A DNA stretch of 64,000 nucleotides from JAPWJZ01 sp965279315. GTDB lineage: Bacteria > Pseudomonadota > Alphaproteobacteria > Micavibrionales > UBA2020. How positions within the stretch are numbered: position 1 is the first letter of the stretch; every line of letters starts with the position of its first letter. The stretch is from contig OZ257145.1 in the NCBI GenBank assembly GCA_965279315.1, positions 1,240,001 to 1,304,000 of the forward strand. The letters are read 5' to 3'. Under the pieces are notes generated by a model. That model ran no database searches and was not told the DNA's origin. It saw nothing but the letters and a program-made list of their open reading frames with translations. Below are positions 17,497-25,819 of the stretch, in pieces. The position numbers and the translations under genes were made by a program.

Positions 17497-20400
17497 CAAC
17501 GGAAAACCTGAAAGCCAAGCCCTTGCGCTCCGCCAACGAAAACCAGTCGATGGCGGCCGACCCGTTGAAAAGCGTCTGGGTCGGCGCTTCCGCCGGCACG
17601 GGCAAGACCAAGGTATTGATCGACCGCGTGCTGCGCCTGATGCTGCCGCGCGGCGGCGCGACAGGACAGGAAGCGACGCGTCCCGACAAAATCCTGTGCC
17701 TGACCTTCACCAAGACGGCGGCGGCGGAAATGTCGAACCGCATTTATAAAAAACTCGGCAACTGGGCGGTCATGCCGGATGACGCGCTGAAAACCGACCT
17801 GAAAAACCTGATGGGCGAAACGCCGCCCGAAGCGACCATCCATGCCGCGCGCCGGCTGTTCGCGCGCGTGCTGGATACGCCGGGCGGGCTGAAATTCCTG
17901 ACCATCCATTCGTTTTGCCAGTCGGTGCTGAAACGCTTTCCGGTCGAAGCAGGCCTGCCGCCGCATTTCGAACTGATGGACGAACAAAGCGCCATCGAAT
18001 ATTTGACGCGCAGCCTGCACGACATTATCGCGGCGACGAAACGCGACCCGCAATCGGCGCTGGCGCTGGCGTTCAACCAATTGGTGCTGCATCTCGACCC
18101 TGAATCCATGAACGACCTGATGTCCAAAATCATGTCGAAGCGCAGCCACCTCGCCCGTATTCTGGATGCGCATGACGACCGAGATGGCCGCGCCGATAAC
18201 ACGATTGGCGGCGTGTACCGCCACCTGGGGCTCGACCCGTCGGAAACGGAAGAAAAAGTCCTCTCCGGTGTCGGCAACCTGCACGCAGACGATGAAAAGA
18301 ACCTGAAACTGGTTTTGCATGCCCTGCTGAACGGCAGTGATACCGACCAGAAAAAGGCGGCTTTCATGCAGCCGTGGCTGGAACAGAAAGACCGCCGCGC
18401 CGCGCTGTTCGACGGCTACCGCCGCGCGTTTTTCACGCAGGCGGGCGAGATTTCCGCCCGTCATGCGACGCAAAAAGCGGAAAAGACTTTTGCGCAGGCG
18501 AAAGAGGTGATGCAGCGGGAGGCCGAGCGGCTGCTGGAAATCCTCAACAAACGCCGCGCCGTGAAATTGGCGGCGTTGAACGCGTCGCTGCTGACCGTCG
18601 CCTCCGAAATGGTCGGCAGGTACGAAAAATACAAACGCCAGACCGACAGGCTCGATTACGAAGACCTGATCATCAAGACCAGCGAGCTGCTGGCCGAAAA
18701 GAGCATGGTCAGCTGGGTGCTGTTTAAGCTGGATGACGGCATCGACCATATATTGGTCGACGAGGCGCAGGACACCAGCCCGTACCAATGGCGCGTGATC
18801 GAGGCGCTGTCGCTGGAATTCTTCAGCGGCATGGGCACGCGCGGCGATGTGCTGCGCACGCTGTTCGTGGTCGGCGATGAAAAACAGTCGATCTTCAGCT
18901 TTCAGGGCGCAGAGCCGAAAAAATTCTTCGAGATGCAGAAATTCTTCGGCGCGCGCGTCAGGGAAGTGCAGGAAGGCTGGGAAGTCTTCCTTGAACATTC
19001 TTTCCGCTCCACCCGCGCCGTGCTGGACGTCGTTGACGCGACGTTTTCCGATGAAAACGTGCGCCGTGGCGTGGTCGCCGATATCGCGCGCGATGTGCAC
19101 CATGTCGCTTTCCGGCAGGGGCAGGCCGGCATGGTCGAAATCTGGCCGCTGATCCGCCCCGAAAAGCGCGATGAGCAGGAATCATGGCAGATGCCCGTGT
19201 CGGTCGAGCGCGGCGACAATGCCGCCAGCCAGCTTGCCAAGAAAATTGCGGGCACGATCCGCGGCTGGATCGAAGACAAGGAAATACTGGTATCGAAAAA
19301 CCGCGCCGTGCGCGCGGGCGATGTGCTGATTTTGGTGCAGTCACGGGGCGCGCTGGTCGAAATGCTGATGCGCGCGCTGAAGGAAGCGCAAGTGCCCGTC
19401 GCCGGTATCGACCGCATGACGCTGACGCAGGAAATCGCGGTCATGGATTTGCTGGCGCTTGCCGCATTCGCGCTGCTGCCCAAGGATGATTTGACACTGG
19501 CAACCTTGCTGAAATCGCCGCTGGTGGGCCTGAGTGAGGATGATTTATATACGCTGTGCCATGGCCGCAACGGCAGCCTGCTGGGCGCGGTGCAGGCGCA
19601 GCGCCCCGATATCGCGGCTTACCTGTACAAATGGGTGAACAAGGCGGGCGAAGCCACGCCGTATGAATTTTTCGCGGAAGCCCTGAATACGCCCTGCTTT
19701 GCCGATCATACCAGCGGCAGGCGTGCGTTTTACGGGCGGCTGGGCGGCGATATCCATGACGCGCTGGATGAATTCCTGAATGCGGCGCTCAATTACGAAC
19801 AGTCGCATACGCCGTCCTTGCAGAAATTCACCGACTGGTTCATGCGCGGCGAATCCGAAATCAAGCGCGAACAGGAAGCGCATAACGCCAATCAGGTGCG
19901 CATCATGACGGTCCATGCCGCCAAGGGTTTGCAGGCGCCGATCGTGTTCCTGCCCGATTCCGCCAAGAAATCGCACGACCACAACAAGGCGCGCATCCGC
20001 CTGATCTGGCCGCCGGAAAACACGGTTGCGGGCGGGTTGGGCGTCCCGCTCTGGTCGCCGCGCGCCGAATTCGATGCGGATAGTTACGCCGCGCTGCGCG
20101 ACATCGCGCGCGAAGGGCAGGAAGAGGAGTACCGGCGGCTGCTGTATGTCGCGCTGACACGCGCGGAAGACCGTTTGTATGTCTGCGGTTTCCAGACGCG
20201 CAAAACACCGGCGGAGGATTGCTGGCACAAGCTGGTGGAGAAGGGCTTCCCCGCTGGCGCAACGCAGCTTCCGTTCCGCGTCGATGGCGAAGCCGTCATC
20301 GATCAGGATAGCGGAGCCGAGCTTTTCACGCGCCGTCACGCTTACGCGCAGGAAGCGGCGCATGAAAAATCCGACGATAAAAAATCCGTGAGCGATGCCT

Positions 20401-21029
20401 TGCGCGAACCGGTGCCCGCATGGGCGTTCAGGCCGCCGGCGGCCGAACCCGAACCCTCGCTGCCGCTTGCGCCATCAAGGCCGGGCGAAGACGAACCCGC
20501 CGTGAAGGGGCCGCTGGCGGAGGAGGAAGAATACCGTTTCCGCCGTGGCATCCTCGTTCACCAGATCCTCGAAATCCTGCCGACGCTGCCGCAAAACATC
20601 TGGGAAAAAGCGCTGCCCGCCTATCTGGCGCGGCCTGCCCTGGGGCTGAAGGAAGCGGAACGGGTGCAGCTGGCGTCCGAAATCCTCGCCGTGCTGCGTC
20701 ATCCCGAATTCGCGCCGATCTTCGGCGCGGGCAGCCGTGCGGAAACACCGGTCGTGGGCATCGCGGGCGGCAACCGCGTATTGTCCGGCCAGATGGACAG
20801 GCTGCTGGTGACGGATGCAGAAGTGCTGGTCGTCGATTACAAAACCAACCGCCCGCCGCCCAGCCGCGTGGAGGATGTGCATATCGCCTACCTGAAACAG
20901 ATGGCGGCCTATCGCGCGGTCATGCAGCGGATTTATCCGAACCGCCCCGTCAAATGCGCGCTGCTGTGGACGGATGGGCCGACCTTGATGCCGCTGCCCG
21001 ATGTTTTGCTGGATAAATACGCGCCATAA
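17493..21029 (+). CDS. addA: Double-strand-break repair helicase AddA
   Basis: The UvrD-superfamily helicase/nuclease subunit of AddAB, 1178 residues. Motif I VGASAGTGKTKVL is at about 30; motif II ILVDEAQDTSPYQW at about 425; helicase motif VI region EYRRLLYVALTRAEDRLYV at about 880; and the C-terminal RecB-type nuclease domain has VLVVDYKTNR at about 1115. AddA also carries the Q/VGDEKQSIFSFQGA motif III. It starts within addB (ATGA overlap), so expression is coupled. It is followed by an AT-rich gap of about 180 bases. Confidence 0.94.
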   Translation: MTTENLKAKPLRSANENQSMAADPLKSVWVGASAGTGKTKVLIDRVLRLMLPRGGATGQEATRPDKILCLTFTKTAAAEMSNRIYKKLGNWAVMPDDALKTDLKNLMGETPPEATIHAARRLFARVLDTPGGLKFLTIHSFCQSVLKRFPVEAGLPPHFELMDEQSAIEYLTRSLHDIIAATKRDPQSALALAFNQLVLHLDPESMNDLMSKIMSKRSHLARILDAHDDRDGRADNTIGGVYRHLGLDPSETEEKVLSGVGNLHADDEKNLKLVLHALLNGSDTDQKKAAFMQPWLEQKDRRAALFDGYRRAFFTQAGEISARHATQKAEKTFAQAKEVMQREAERLLEILNKRRAVKLAALNASLLTVASEMVGRYEKYKRQTDRLDYEDLIIKTSELLAEKSMVSWVLFKLDDGIDHILVDEAQDTSPYQWRVIEALSLEFFSGMGTRGDVLRTLFVVGDEKQSIFSFQGAEPKKFFEMQKFFGARVREVQEGWEVFLEHSFRSTRAVLDVVDATFSDENVRRGVVADIARDVHHVAFRQGQAGMVEIWPLIRPEKRDEQESWQMPVSVERGDNAASQLAKKIAGTIRGWIEDKEILVSKNRAVRAGDVLILVQSRGALVEMLMRALKEAQVPVAGIDRMTLTQEIAVMDLLALAAFALLPKDDLTLATLLKSPLVGLSEDDLYTLCHGRNGSLLGAVQAQRPDIAAYLYKWVNKAGEATPYEFFAEALNTPCFADHTSGRRAFYGRLGGDIHDALDEFLNAALNYEQSHTPSLQKFTDWFMRGESEIKREQEAHNANQVRIMTVHAAKGLQAPIVFLPDSAKKSHDHNKARIRLIWPPENTVAGGLGVPLWSPRAEFDADSYAALRDIAREGQEEEYRRLLYVALTRAEDRLYVCGFQTRKTPAEDCWHKLVEKGFPAGATQLPFRVDGEAVIDQDSGAELFTRRHAYAQEAAHEKSDDKKSVSDALREPVPAWAFRPPAAEPEPSLPLAPSRPGEDEPAVKGPLAEEEEYRFRRGILVHQILEILPTLPQNIWEKALPAYLARPALGLKEAERVQLASEILAVLRHPEFAPIFGAGSRAETPVVGIAGGNRVLSGQMDRLLVTDAEVLVVDYKTNRPPPSRVEDVHIAYLKQMAAYRAVMQRIYPNRPVKCALLWTDGPTLMPLPDVLLDKYAP

Positions 21030-21213
21030 ATTCCATAATATTTATAAACGTTGGCATTAGAATTTAATGTCGAATATGGCGGCGCCAAGATAACTTTCCG
21101 CAAAACCACCCTTGACCCGCGCAACCTATGCGTTACGCTCGATACCCGTAGCATTTTGCAGCATCTTTGAACCCGTTTCGATACCGCTTTCGCGCCACCG
21201 GAGGGCGCGGACA

Positions 21214-21606
21214 ATGGCAAGACGTAAAGGTACATTGCAGGACGCAATGATCGGCAGGCTCGAGGCATTCACCGAGCCGGGCGACGATGTCACGTTCTGG
21301 GCGTTCCGCGAAGAAGGGCGCATGGGCCATGACGGCGCGCTGCACCCCTTGCGCAAGGGCGACCTGCTGACCGTATTCAACGACAGCGCCCGCACCGACG
21401 AAGCATGGCATGGCGAGATCGACCTCGATTTCAAAGCGAGCCGCGAGCAAAACCCGCGCGCCACGCATATCACCGCGCAGCGCATCGCCGGGCACGGCAC
21501 GGTGCATGGCGTGCAAAAAGACGTAAATCCCAAGGATTGGGGCGATATGTTCACCGCCGAAAAACCGGCGCTGCTGACGCCCCGCGACAAAAGACTGAAT
21601 TTCTAA
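21214..21606 (+). CDS. Conserved-looking small protein of unknown function
   Basis: A 130-residue soluble protein I do not recognise. It is mixed alpha/beta with many charged residues; distinct segments are FWAFREEGRMGHDG, a KGDLLTVFND strand pair, and LTPRDKRLNF at the C-terminus. There is no signal peptide, membrane segment or Cys motif. The start is the ATG at 21214 with GGAGG nine bases upstream, clearly better than an in-frame ATG at 21112. It lies between addA and three thioredoxin-family genes, 55 bases ahead of the first, and may share their transcript. Confidence 0.7.
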   Translation: MARRKGTLQDAMIGRLEAFTEPGDDVTFWAFREEGRMGHDGALHPLRKGDLLTVFNDSARTDEAWHGEIDLDFKASREQNPRATHITAQRIAGHGTVHGVQKDVNPKDWGDMFTAEKPALLTPRDKRLNF

Positions 21607-21661
21607 CACTGGATTTTCAACAAAGACAACCGAGACAAAAAACCGAAAGGAACACGAGCAG

Positions 21662-22078
21662 ATGGCATCCCCCAATATCACGGAAGTGAACGAAGCGAAT
21701 TTCGAGGCTGAAGTCCTGAATTCGGACAAGCTGGTGCTGATCGATTTTTATGCGGAATGGTGCGGCCCGTGCAAGGCGCTCGCCCCCACGCTGGAAAAAT
21801 TCGCGGAAGACAACAAGGACAAGGTGAAGGTCGTCAAGATCAACGTCGATGAAAACCCGAATCTGGCCGGCGCGTTCGGCGTGCAGTCGATCCCGACGCT
21901 TGTCACCATGAAGGGCAACCAGGCGATCTTTGGCGTGATGGGCAACCAGCCGCGCAAAGTGCTTGACCAGCTGCTGGAGCAGTCTTTACAAATGGCGAAC
22001 GGGAACAATATTACTCCTGACGCGAAGAACACACCTCCGGCGACCCCGCCCGCTGCACCCAAAGGGCCGACGCCGTAA
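21662..22078 (+). CDS. trxA: Thioredoxin with C-terminal extension
   Basis: A 138-residue thioredoxin-fold protein reducing protein disulfides in the cytosol. The active site is FYAEWCGPCKALAP at about residue 34-37, with the cis-Pro in QSIPTLVTMKG and the buried Asp in LIDFYAEW. The fold ends at about 108; the last 30 residues are Asn/Pro/Ala-rich and unlike standard thioredoxin. A GAAAGGAA site precedes the ATG. It is first of three tandem thioredoxin-family genes. In related genomes a trxA follows addA, so either this gene or the next is the orthologue. Confidence 0.9.
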   Translation: MASPNITEVNEANFEAEVLNSDKLVLIDFYAEWCGPCKALAPTLEKFAEDNKDKVKVVKINVDENPNLAGAFGVQSIPTLVTMKGNQAIFGVMGNQPRKVLDQLLEQSLQMANGNNITPDAKNTPPATPPAAPKGPTP

Positions 22079-22102
22079 CCAGAACCGGAAGAGGAGAAAA
22101 CC

Positions 22103-22426
22103 ATGGGCGCTCAACAAGTTAGCGACAAAGATTTCGAAGCCGAAGTCCTGAAAGCGAATGGCCCCGTGCTGGTCGATTTCTGGGCGGAATGGTGCGGCCC
22201 CTGCCGCGCGCTCGGCCCCAGCCTCGATGCGCTGGCGACCGAAAAAGGCCAGCAGATCAAGGTTGTGAAGGTCAATATCGACGACAACCCCAACGCCCCT
22301 TCCAAATACGGCGTCCGTTCCATCCCGACAATGCTGATTTTCAAGGATGGCCAGGTTGTGGCGCAAACCGTGGGCAGCATGGCGAAGTCCGACCTGTTCA
22401 AATGGGTCGACACGTCGATTGCTTAA
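22103..22426 (+). CDS. trxA: Thioredoxin (standard length)
   Basis: A 107-residue canonical thioredoxin: FWAEWCGPCRALGP active site (CGPC at about 32-35), cis-Pro in RSIPTMLIFKDG, and the C-terminal helix. It is 24 bases after the previous thioredoxin with a GAGGAG site, so the two are co-transcribed, and is closed by a terminator. The two proteins are similar over the whole fold, which suggests a tandem duplication. Confidence 0.93.
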   Translation: MGAQQVSDKDFEAEVLKANGPVLVDFWAEWCGPCRALGPSLDALATEKGQQIKVVKVNIDDNPNAPSKYGVRSIPTMLIFKDGQVVAQTVGSMAKSDLFKWVDTSIA

Positions 22427-22450
22427 ACTTGGTTTTGGCCAATGAAAACA

Positions 22451-22479
22451 GCGCCCTGCCTCAAAACAGGGCGCTTTTT
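22451..22479 (+). terminator. Intrinsic terminator after the second thioredoxin
   Basis: Stem GCGCCCTG / CAGGGCGC with loop CCTCAAAA followed by T5. Confidence 0.88.
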
Positions 22480-22535
22480 CATTGACGGAAACAGGCGCTG
22501 GCCGGACAATAATAGGATAGAGGGGATTCAAGGCA

Positions 22536-22991
22536 ATGCTCAGACGCGCTTTTTGTATCATGGCACTCGGCCTGCTGTTCGCAATGCCGGCCGTTTCGGT
22601 CGTGGCCGCAGAACCGCCGCCCGGCTCGCAAATCCCGCACCTGACCACCAATGATTTTCTGCGCCGCGTGGGCGGGTCGGACAAGCCCGTGCTGGTCCAG
22701 TTCGATGCCAGCTGGTGCGCGTTCTGCCACAAGCTGCAGCCTGTGATGGACAAGTTCCGCAAGGCCAAGGAAGGCGTGGTCGAGGTTTACAAGGTCAACG
22801 CCGACGCCGATGTCGACCTGATGCGCAGCTATGAAGTGCGCACGCTGCCCACCATGATCGTGTTTTACCAGGGCCGCATCGTCGGCCGCAGCGACGGCGG
22901 CATGGACGAGGCAGAAATGTTCGAATGGATGGAAGCCGTGCAGGACGACATCCGCGACATCAAGCGCCGGAAGCTGAAAGACGATTATTGA
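22536..22991 (+). CDS. Exported thioredoxin-like protein
   Basis: A 151-residue protein with a signal peptide (residues 1-25, hydrophobic core IMALGLLFAMPAVSVVA) and a thioredoxin fold. The redox motif is SWCAFCHKLQP, a CxxC with an unusual Ala-Phe dipeptide, and the cis-Pro lies in VRTLPTMIVFYQG. It probably works on disulfides in the periplasm, either as reductase or oxidase; the WCAFC dipeptide does not match DsbA (CPHC) or TlpA (CVPC) precisely. It is a separate transcription unit, between two terminators. Confidence 0.85.
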   Translation: MLRRAFCIMALGLLFAMPAVSVVAAEPPPGSQIPHLTTNDFLRRVGGSDKPVLVQFDASWCAFCHKLQPVMDKFRKAKEGVVEVYKVNADADVDLMRSYEVRTLPTMIVFYQGRIVGRSDGGMDEAEMFEWMEAVQDDIRDIKRRKLKDDY

Positions 22992-23010
22992 TCCGGCGCG
23001 CTGCGCCATT

Positions 23011-23046
23011 AAAAAAGCCCCGCAAGAAATTGCGGGGCTTTTTTTG
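23011..23046. terminator. Bidirectional terminator between the exported thioredoxin and infC
   Basis: Stem AAGCCCCGCA / TGCGGGGCTT with loop AGAAAT, A6 before and T7 after, between converging genes. Confidence 0.9.
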
Positions 23047-23065
23047 TCACTTGTGGCGCTGGCGG

Positions 23066-23611
23066 TTACTGCGTGATCTTGGACGACACCATGATCATCA
23101 GGATGGAATTGCCTTCCTGGCGTGCATCCATCTCCATCTTGCCTTCGCCGGCCAGTTCCTGCTTGATGCGGTTGATCAGCGCCCAGCCCAGTTCCCGGTG
23201 CTCGTTTTCACGGCCGCGGAATTGCAGGATAAAGCGGACCTTGTCGCCTTCTTCAAAGAAACGCTTGGCGGAACGCAGCTTGACCTGGATGTCGTGCTCC
23301 TCGATGCCGGGGCGCAGTTTCAATTCCTTGGTCAGGACGATTTTCTGGTTCTTGCGGGCAGACGCTTCTTTTTTCTGCAGTTCATAGCGGTGCTTGCCAA
23401 CATCGCCGATCTTGCACACGGGCGGATCGGCATTGGGGGAAATCTCGATGAGGTCAAATCCCTGATCCTGTGCTTTTTGCACGGCGTCGCGGACTGACAT
23501 GACACCTTCCATCTCGCCGTCGGCGCCGATGACGCGCACTTTCTCGGCGCGGATCTGGTGGTTGGTGCGGGGGCCGTCGTCTTTCGGCGAGGGTCTGTTA
23601 AAGGTAGCGAT
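23066..23611 (-). CDS. infC: Translation initiation factor IF-3, probable AUC start codon
   Basis: IF-3 binds the 30S subunit and rejects non-standard start codons. No ATG, GTG or TTG precedes a full-length protein. Reading back from the conserved VRVIGADGE, the frame includes the expected N-terminal DDGPRTNHQIRAEK and reaches an ATC at 23609-23611 that lies eight bases after a perfect AGGAG. That start gives 181 residues, the normal family length. In E. coli infC starts with AUU for IF-3-dependent autoregulation, so a non-standard start is expected. The first in-frame standard start (GTG, 23539) would delete the conserved N-terminus and lacks a ribosome site. The C-domain is intact (KVRFILQFRGRE). 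It follows thrS by 85 bases, the classical thrS-infC order. Confidence 0.92.
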   Translation of the reverse strand: MATFNRPSPKDDGPRTNHQIRAEKVRVIGADGEMEGVMSVRDAVQKAQDQGFDLIEISPNADPPVCKIGDVGKHRYELQKKEASARKNQKIVLTKELKLRPGIEEHDIQVKLRSAKRFFEEGDKVRFILQFRGRENEHRELGWALINRIKQELAGEGKMEMDARQEGNSILMIMVSSKITQ

Positions 23612-23696
23612 GGGGCATTCTCCTGTTATCGTTTAAACGCAAAATTGCTTTTCCGGTTCCCTTTTGGAACCTTGAAAAATCATGCAGAATCAGCGG

Positions 23697-25664
23697 TTAT
23701 TGCGGCACAGCTGAATCTTCGGTGATTTTACGGATTGCATCAGCAAGTGCAAGGACTTCTTGCGCATCCGATCCAAGGCGGCGGATGGCGACTTTGCCCT
23801 CTTCAGCCTCGCGTTTGCCCAATACCCAGATCTGGGGGGCCTTCACAAGGCTGTGCTCGCGGATTTTATAGTTGATCTTTTCGTTCCGCAGGTCGGTTTT
23901 GACGCGGATGCCGGCTTTTTCGAGGCCTGCCTGCACCTGTTTCGCATAATCATCGGCATCCGAGGTGATCGTCGCCACCACGACCTGCACAGGAGCCAGC
24001 CAGAGCGGGAATTTACCCGCATGGTGTTCGATCAGGATGCCGATAAAACGCTCCATCGACCCCAGAATGGCGCGGTGAAGCATGACGGGGCGGTGGCGGT
24101 GGCTGTCTTCGCCGATATAGGACGCATCAAGGCGTTCCGGCAGGTTGAAATCCAGCTGCAGCGTGCCGCATTGCCAGGTGCGGCCAATCGCGTCCGTCAG
24201 GTGGAATTCCACCTTCGGGCCATAGAAAGCGCCTTCGCCCGGCAGTTCTTCGAAGTCGAGGCCGGCAGCGCGGAGCGAGGTGCGCAGGCCGTTTTCCGCC
24301 TTGTCCCAGATTTCGTCGGAACCCAGACGCACGTTCGGGCCGGGGCGCAGCGCCAGCTTCACGGAGATTTTGTCGAAGCCGAGGTCTTTATACACGCCCA
24401 GCTGCAGCTTGAAATAATCCAGCGCTTCCTGCTCCACCTGATCGGCGCGGCAGAAGATATGCGCATCGTCCTGCGTGAACTGGCGCACGCGCATGATGCC
24501 ATGCATCGCACCCGAAGGTTCGTTCCGGTGGCAGCAGCCGAATTCCGCCATACGGATCGGCAGGTCGCGGTAGGATTTCAGGCCCTGGTTGAAAATCTGC
24601 ACATGCGCGGGGCAGTTCATGGGCTTCACGCCGAAAACTTTTTCATCGGCCTTCGCTTCGACCTTGAACATGTTGTCGCCGTACAAATCCCAGTGACCCG
24701 ACGCCTTGAACAGCGAGCTGTCGAACAGCTGCGGCGTTTTCACTTCCTGGTATCCCGCGCGGTGGATGCGGCCACGGATGAAGTTTTCCAGCGCGCGCCA
24801 GATGGTGTAGCCCTTGTCGTGCCAGAACACCGAACCGGTCGCCTCTTCCTGCATGTGGAACAGGTCCATTTCGCGGCCGATCTTGCGATGGTCGCGCTTT
24901 TCAGCCTCTTCCAGCATGTGCAGGTGGGCGTCCAGTTCCTTCTGGTCGCGCCATGCCGTGCCGTAAATACGCTGCAGCATGGCGTTTTTGGAATCGCCGC
25001 GCCAATACGCGCCCGCCACCTTCATCAGCTTGAATGCCGTGCCGACCGCGCCCGTTGCGGGCAGATGCGGGCCGCGGCACAGGTCGTACCACTTGCCTTG
25101 TTTATAGACGCTGATCGTTTCGGTGGCAGGCAAATCGCGGATGATCTCCGCCTTGTATTTCTCGCCGATGCCTTCGAAATGCCTGATCGCCTCATCTCGC
25201 GGCCATTCTTCGCGCGTGAAGGTTTCGTTGCGGGCGACGATTTCCTTCATCTTCGCCTCGATCTTGGAAAGATCGTCGGTCGTGAAAGGCGTGTCGCGGC
25301 CAAAGTCGTAGTAAAAGCCGTTTTCGATGGACGGGCCGATGGTGACCTGGGTGCCGGGGAACAGCTCCTGCACCGCCTCCGCCATCACATGCGCCGCGTC
25401 GTGGCGGATGATGTCGAGTGCGTCTGCCGATTTGCGCGTGACGATTTCCAATGCGCCGTCCGCAAACAGCGGGCGGTGCAGGTCGATCACTTCGCCGTTC
25501 AGCTTCGCGGCAAGCGCGGCCTTGGCCAAGCCCTCGCCAATGGATTTGGCGACGTCATAGCCGGTCACAGGAGTCGCAAAGGTCAGCGCCTTGCCGTCGG
25601 GCAGCGTGATCTTGCGTTCTTTCTGTGATGCGTTCGTGGCGGCGGCCTGCATGTCAAAACCCAT
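23697..25664 (-). CDS. thrS: Threonyl-tRNA synthetase
   Basis: Class II synthetase charging tRNA-Thr, 655 residues. It has a TGS domain (about 17-80), an editing domain with the HDAAHVMAEA zinc-type motif (about 90), the catalytic core (about 260-550) with SGHWDLYGDNMF, the zinc Cys in KPMNCPAH, motif 2 FGCCHRNEPSGAMHGIMRVRQFTQDDAH, and motif 3 near LHRAILGSMERFIG, plus an anticodon-binding domain at the C-terminus. The annotated ATG at 25664 lacks a strong ribosome site; the ATG four codons later is an alternative. A TATACT on the minus strand at 25684-25689 could be the promoter -10, overlapping the divergent TATAAT of the glycosyltransferase gene. Confidence 0.95.
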   Translation of the reverse strand: MGFDMQAAATNASQKERKITLPDGKALTFATPVTGYDVAKSIGEGLAKAALAAKLNGEVIDLHRPLFADGALEIVTRKSADALDIIRHDAAHVMAEAVQELFPGTQVTIGPSIENGFYYDFGRDTPFTTDDLSKIEAKMKEIVARNETFTREEWPRDEAIRHFEGIGEKYKAEIIRDLPATETISVYKQGKWYDLCRGPHLPATGAVGTAFKLMKVAGAYWRGDSKNAMLQRIYGTAWRDQKELDAHLHMLEEAEKRDHRKIGREMDLFHMQEEATGSVFWHDKGYTIWRALENFIRGRIHRAGYQEVKTPQLFDSSLFKASGHWDLYGDNMFKVEAKADEKVFGVKPMNCPAHVQIFNQGLKSYRDLPIRMAEFGCCHRNEPSGAMHGIMRVRQFTQDDAHIFCRADQVEQEALDYFKLQLGVYKDLGFDKISVKLALRPGPNVRLGSDEIWDKAENGLRTSLRAAGLDFEELPGEGAFYGPKVEFHLTDAIGRTWQCGTLQLDFNLPERLDASYIGEDSHRHRPVMLHRAILGSMERFIGILIEHHAGKFPLWLAPVQVVVATITSDADDYAKQVQAGLEKAGIRVKTDLRNEKINYKIREHSLVKAPQIWVLGKREAEEGKVAIRRLGSDAQEVLALADAIRKITEDSAVPQ

Positions 25665-25684
25665 TCATAAGTGGTTCAAATCAG

Positions 25685-25690
25685 TATAAT
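25685..25690 (+). promoter_or_regulatory. Candidate -10 element of the glycosyltransferase operon
   Basis: A perfect TATAAT about 130 bases before the GT4 start, in the thrS divergent gap. No convincing -35 hexamer is seen at 16-18 bases. Confidence 0.3.
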
Positions 25691-25819
25691 AATGTCGTCT
25701 TGCCTCCCGAAACTGTCAAGGGGAAACGCCGCAATTTCGCTGGAAATACGCGGATTTTAAGAGTAAAACCAATAAAACGCGCGGCAAAAGCCCGCCTTTC
25801 AGGAATAAGCGCAAACGCC

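Noticed and set aside
23760..25628. Long open frame (622 codons) on the plus strand opposite thrS
   Set aside because: It is the antisense of a clear threonyl-tRNA synthetase, low in family-like features and a product of high-GC codon bias.
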